From: CAZBGL01 sp964491375
GTDB taxonomy: Bacteria; Desulfobacterota; Deferrisomatia; Deferrisomatales; Deferrisomataceae
Length of the DNA: 14,534 bases
Reading direction: 5' to 3'
Assembly (NCBI GenBank): GCA_964491375.1
Contig: CAZBGL010000209.1
Coordinates: 1-14,534, forward strand
The position numbers and the translations under genes were made by a program. How positions within the stretch are numbered: the stretch's first letter is position 1; every line of letters starts with the position of its first letter. The notes below the pieces were generated by a model that had not been told where the DNA came from, ran no database searches, and saw only the letters and a list, made by a program, of their open reading frames with translations. Positions 12,877-14,534 of this stretch are shown here, piece by piece.

Positions 12877-12906
12877 TTGACGCGCCTCCGGATCAAGGGG
12901 TATAAG
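12877..12906 (+). promoter_or_regulatory. Sigma-70 promoter of rlmN
   Basis: TTGACG (12877-12882), 18-bp spacer, TATAAG (12901-12906), each 5/6. Start expected near 12913, about 30 nt before the rlmN ATG at 12942. Its -35 lies 12 bp from the -35 of the divergent phospholipase-like promoter. Confidence 0.65.
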
Positions 12907-12941
12907 TCTCCGATCTTCCCGGGACTTTTCGGGCAAGGGAC

Positions 12942-13976
12942 ATGGGCGAGCCCGTGTATCTTTTCGACCGCGATCTGGCCGGCCTGGAGTCGTTCTTCCG
13001 CGAGATGGGAGAACGGCCGTTCCGGGCACGCCAGGTGATGCACTGGGTATACAAACGGGGCGTCACCGATTTCGGGGCCATGACGGACCTGTCCGCGGCC
13101 CTGCGCCGCCGTCTGGAAAGGGCCGCCACGCTGGCGCTCCCCAGGGTGGTGCGCGAGCAGGCGAGCCGGGACGGCACGGTGAAGCTCCTGCTCGAACTGT
13201 TCGACGGGGAGCGCGTGGAGACGGTGCTCATGCCCGACGGGCCCCGCGTGACCCAGTGCGTGTCCACCCAGGTGGGATGCGCCATGGGGTGTGCGTTCTG
13301 CCGCACGGGCACCCTCGGCCTTCGCCGGCATCTCACAGCGGGTGAGATCGTGGCCCAGGTGATGGTGGGGCGGCGCCGCCTGGGGCCGGACCGCCGCATC
13401 ACCAACGTGGTCTTCATGGGCATGGGCGAGCCGCTCCACAACCTGGACAACGTGCTGAGGGCCTTCCGGATCCTGTCGGACGACCACGGGTTCAACATCA
13501 CGCGGCGCAGGCTCACGATCTCCACGGCCGGCCTGGCCGACCGGATCCGGGGGCTTCCGGCCGAGGTGCTGCCGAGCCTGGCCGTGAGCCTGAACGCCAC
13601 CACCGACGAGGTCCGCGATCGGATCATGCCCGTGAACCGGCGGTTCCCCATCGGGGAACTGCTGGACGCGCTGCGAAGCCGGCCCCTTCCGCCCAGGGCC
13701 CGGTACACCATCGAGTACGTGTTGCTGGGGGGGGTGAACGACACCCCCGAGGATGCCCGGCGCCTGGTACGGCTGCTGTCGCACCTGCGCTGCAAGGTGA
13801 ACCTGATCGCGTACAACCCCCATCCGGAAAGCCCCTTCCGGAGGCCCGATCCCCACCGGATGGAGGCGTTCCAGCGGTACCTGCTCGAGAGGAACTTCAC
13901 GGCCACGCTCCGCAGGAGCCGGGGCGAGGACATCCTGGCCGCGTGCGGGCAGCTCAAGGCGGACGACGCGCCGTGA
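12942..13976 (+). CDS. rlmN: Dual-specificity 23S rRNA / tRNA adenine-C2 methyltransferase RlmN
   Basis: A 344-aa radical SAM methyltransferase that methylates C2 of A2503 in 23S rRNA and A37 in some tRNAs, tuning the peptidyl-transferase exit region and decoding. The [4Fe-4S] ligands are C113, C117 and C120 in GCAMGCAFC. The two catalytic cysteines are C106 (TQCVSTQ, equivalent of E. coli C118) and C335 (DILAACGQL, equivalent of C355, the methyl-carrying residue). Other landmarks: GMGEPLHNLDNV (160-171), LTISTAGL (191-198), LAVSLNAT (213-220), EYVLLGGVND (258-267). The N-terminal part (about 9-60) is the small accessory RNA-binding domain, with RPFRARQVMHWVYKRG typical. Length is normal for the family. 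AAGGGAC lies directly before the ATG. Its own promoter is at 12877-12906; the MTA phosphorylase gene follows 95 nt downstream on the same strand. Confidence 0.95.
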   Translation: MGEPVYLFDRDLAGLESFFREMGERPFRARQVMHWVYKRGVTDFGAMTDLSAALRRRLERAATLALPRVVREQASRDGTVKLLLELFDGERVETVLMPDGPRVTQCVSTQVGCAMGCAFCRTGTLGLRRHLTAGEIVAQVMVGRRRLGPDRRITNVVFMGMGEPLHNLDNVLRAFRILSDDHGFNITRRRLTISTAGLADRIRGLPAEVLPSLAVSLNATTDEVRDRIMPVNRRFPIGELLDALRSRPLPPRARYTIEYVLLGGVNDTPEDARRLVRLLSHLRCKVNLIAYNPHPESPFRRPDPHRMEAFQRYLLERNFTATLRRSRGEDILAACGQLKADDAP

Positions 13977-14071
13977 GCACCGGAAGCTCCGGGGGGCTGT
14001 CCGGCCGTTTGCCGACCGCTGCTCGGGCGGCAACTCACCCGGGAGATCGGATCGAAAGGGAAAGGACGACC

Positions 14072-14534
14072 ATGGAGAGCGCCATCGGAATCATCGGAGG
14101 AAGCGGCCTGTACGAGATGGAGGACCTGGAGGACGTGCGGGAGGTGGAGGTTTCCACTCCGTTCGGCCCTCCCTCGGACGTACTGGTGGAGGGACGCCTG
14201 GACGGCCGGCGCCTGGTGTTCCTGCCCCGCCACGGCCGGGGGCACCGGTTTCTTCCCTCGGAGGTCCCGTACCGGGCCAACATCTGGGCGTTGAAGTCCC
14301 TGGGGGTGGAGTGGGTCATCTCCGTCTCGGCCGTGGGAAGCCTGGAAGAGGACGTGCGGCCCGGCGAGATCTGCCTTCCCGACCAGTTCCTGGACCGCAC
14401 CTGGGGTCGCGAGAACACGTTCTTCGGGGAAGGCATCGTGGGGCACGTGGCCATGGCCGACCCGGTGTGCGCCGACCTGGCCGGCGCGGTGTGGGACACC
14501 CGCGGCGCGGTGGGCGCCCGGTTCCACAGGGGCG
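14072..14534 (+). CDS. mtnP: S-methyl-5'-thioadenosine phosphorylase (partial, 3' end outside the window)
   Basis: The first 154 codons of a nucleoside phosphorylase of the MTAP/PNP class, which splits methylthioadenosine (the by-product of polyamine synthesis and other SAM reactions) with phosphate to adenine and methylthioribose-1-phosphate. Visible: IGIIGGSGLYE (5-15) at the N-terminus, phosphate-site PRHGRGHRFLPSEVPYRANIWALK (52-75), ISVSAVGSLEEDVRPGEICLPDQFLDRT (83-110) and GIVGHVAMADPVC (121-133). The Q-F-x-D-R-T and H-x-x-x-P-S-x-V-x-Y-x-A-N-I-x-A-L-K patterns are those of MTAP rather than typical PNP. The C-terminal residues that separate MTA from inosine or guanosine use are not visible. 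AAAGGAC precedes the ATG. The 95-nt gap from rlmN has no clear terminator; a weak TTGCCG/CGGCAA hairpin lies at 14009-14033. It may be co-transcribed with rlmN. Confidence 0.9.
   Translation, partial: MESAIGIIGGSGLYEMEDLEDVREVEVSTPFGPPSDVLVEGRLDGRRLVFLPRHGRGHRFLPSEVPYRANIWALKSLGVEWVISVSAVGSLEEDVRPGEICLPDQFLDRTWGRENTFFGEGIVGHVAMADPVCADLAGAVWDTRGAVGARFHRG

Noticed and set aside
11567..12880. A 437-codon plus-strand frame opposite the phospholipase-like gene
   Set aside because: No ribosome-binding site, unrecognisable content, and the opposite strand encodes a signal peptide and a zinc-ligand pattern.
13981..14033. Terminator between rlmN and the MTA phosphorylase gene
   Set aside because: Only short stems (CCGGA/TCCGG and TTGCCG/CGGCAA) without a T-run; not enough to call a terminator.

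Overview
The window is a GC-rich bacterial chromosome segment (roughly two thirds G+C by eye). It carries ten protein genes, two of them cut by the window edges, and one tRNA gene. The mix suggests a Gram-negative from the deltaproteobacterial / Desulfobacterota side: LptF/LptG and an AsmA-like protein (so an outer membrane with LPS), a PrpE-type acyl-CoA synthetase, a dynamin-like GTPase, RlmN, an MTA phosphorylase, and a secreted protein with a PEP-CTERM/PPC look behind a sigma-54 promoter. The phylum is inferred from gene content and composition, not from a marker gene.

Layout. 1-333 (-): N-terminal part of a secreted protein, with a sigma-54 type promoter (415-430) and a leader hairpin (367-392). 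575-2467 (-): prpE, ending in a hairpin at 519-550. 2685-4844 (+): dynamin-like GTPase, overlapping by 26 nt a YhcC-family radical SAM gene (4819-5742, +). 5783-5859 (-): tRNA-Arg(CCG) with its own promoter and a clear intrinsic terminator. 5913-7901 (+): AsmA-like envelope protein, converging with 1 nt to spare on lptG (7903-8982, -). lptG is fused by a GTGA overlap to lptF (8979-10118, -). 10119-10627: non-coding, with one copy of a dispersed repeat. 10628-11299 (+): deoC. 11300-11830: non-coding, with heptamer repeats and the second, inverted repeat copy. 11831-12826 (-): secreted zinc-dependent phospholipase C-like protein, divergent from rlmN (12942-13976, +), which is followed by the start of an MTA phosphorylase gene (14072 to the end).

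Most genes are housekeeping: propionate activation, LPS export, 23S rRNA/tRNA methylation, nucleoside and MTA salvage. The accessory or poorly understood parts are the sigma-54-driven secreted protein, the dynamin-like GTPase with unusual G3 and G4 motifs coupled to a radical SAM enzyme, the secreted phospholipase-like protein whose mRNA looks nearly leaderless, and the inverted repeat pair that brackets deoC. I did not see a CRISPR array, transposase, phage gene, toxin-antitoxin pair or a recognisable defence operon. Many long open frames lie antisense to the real genes; they are GC-skew shadows.
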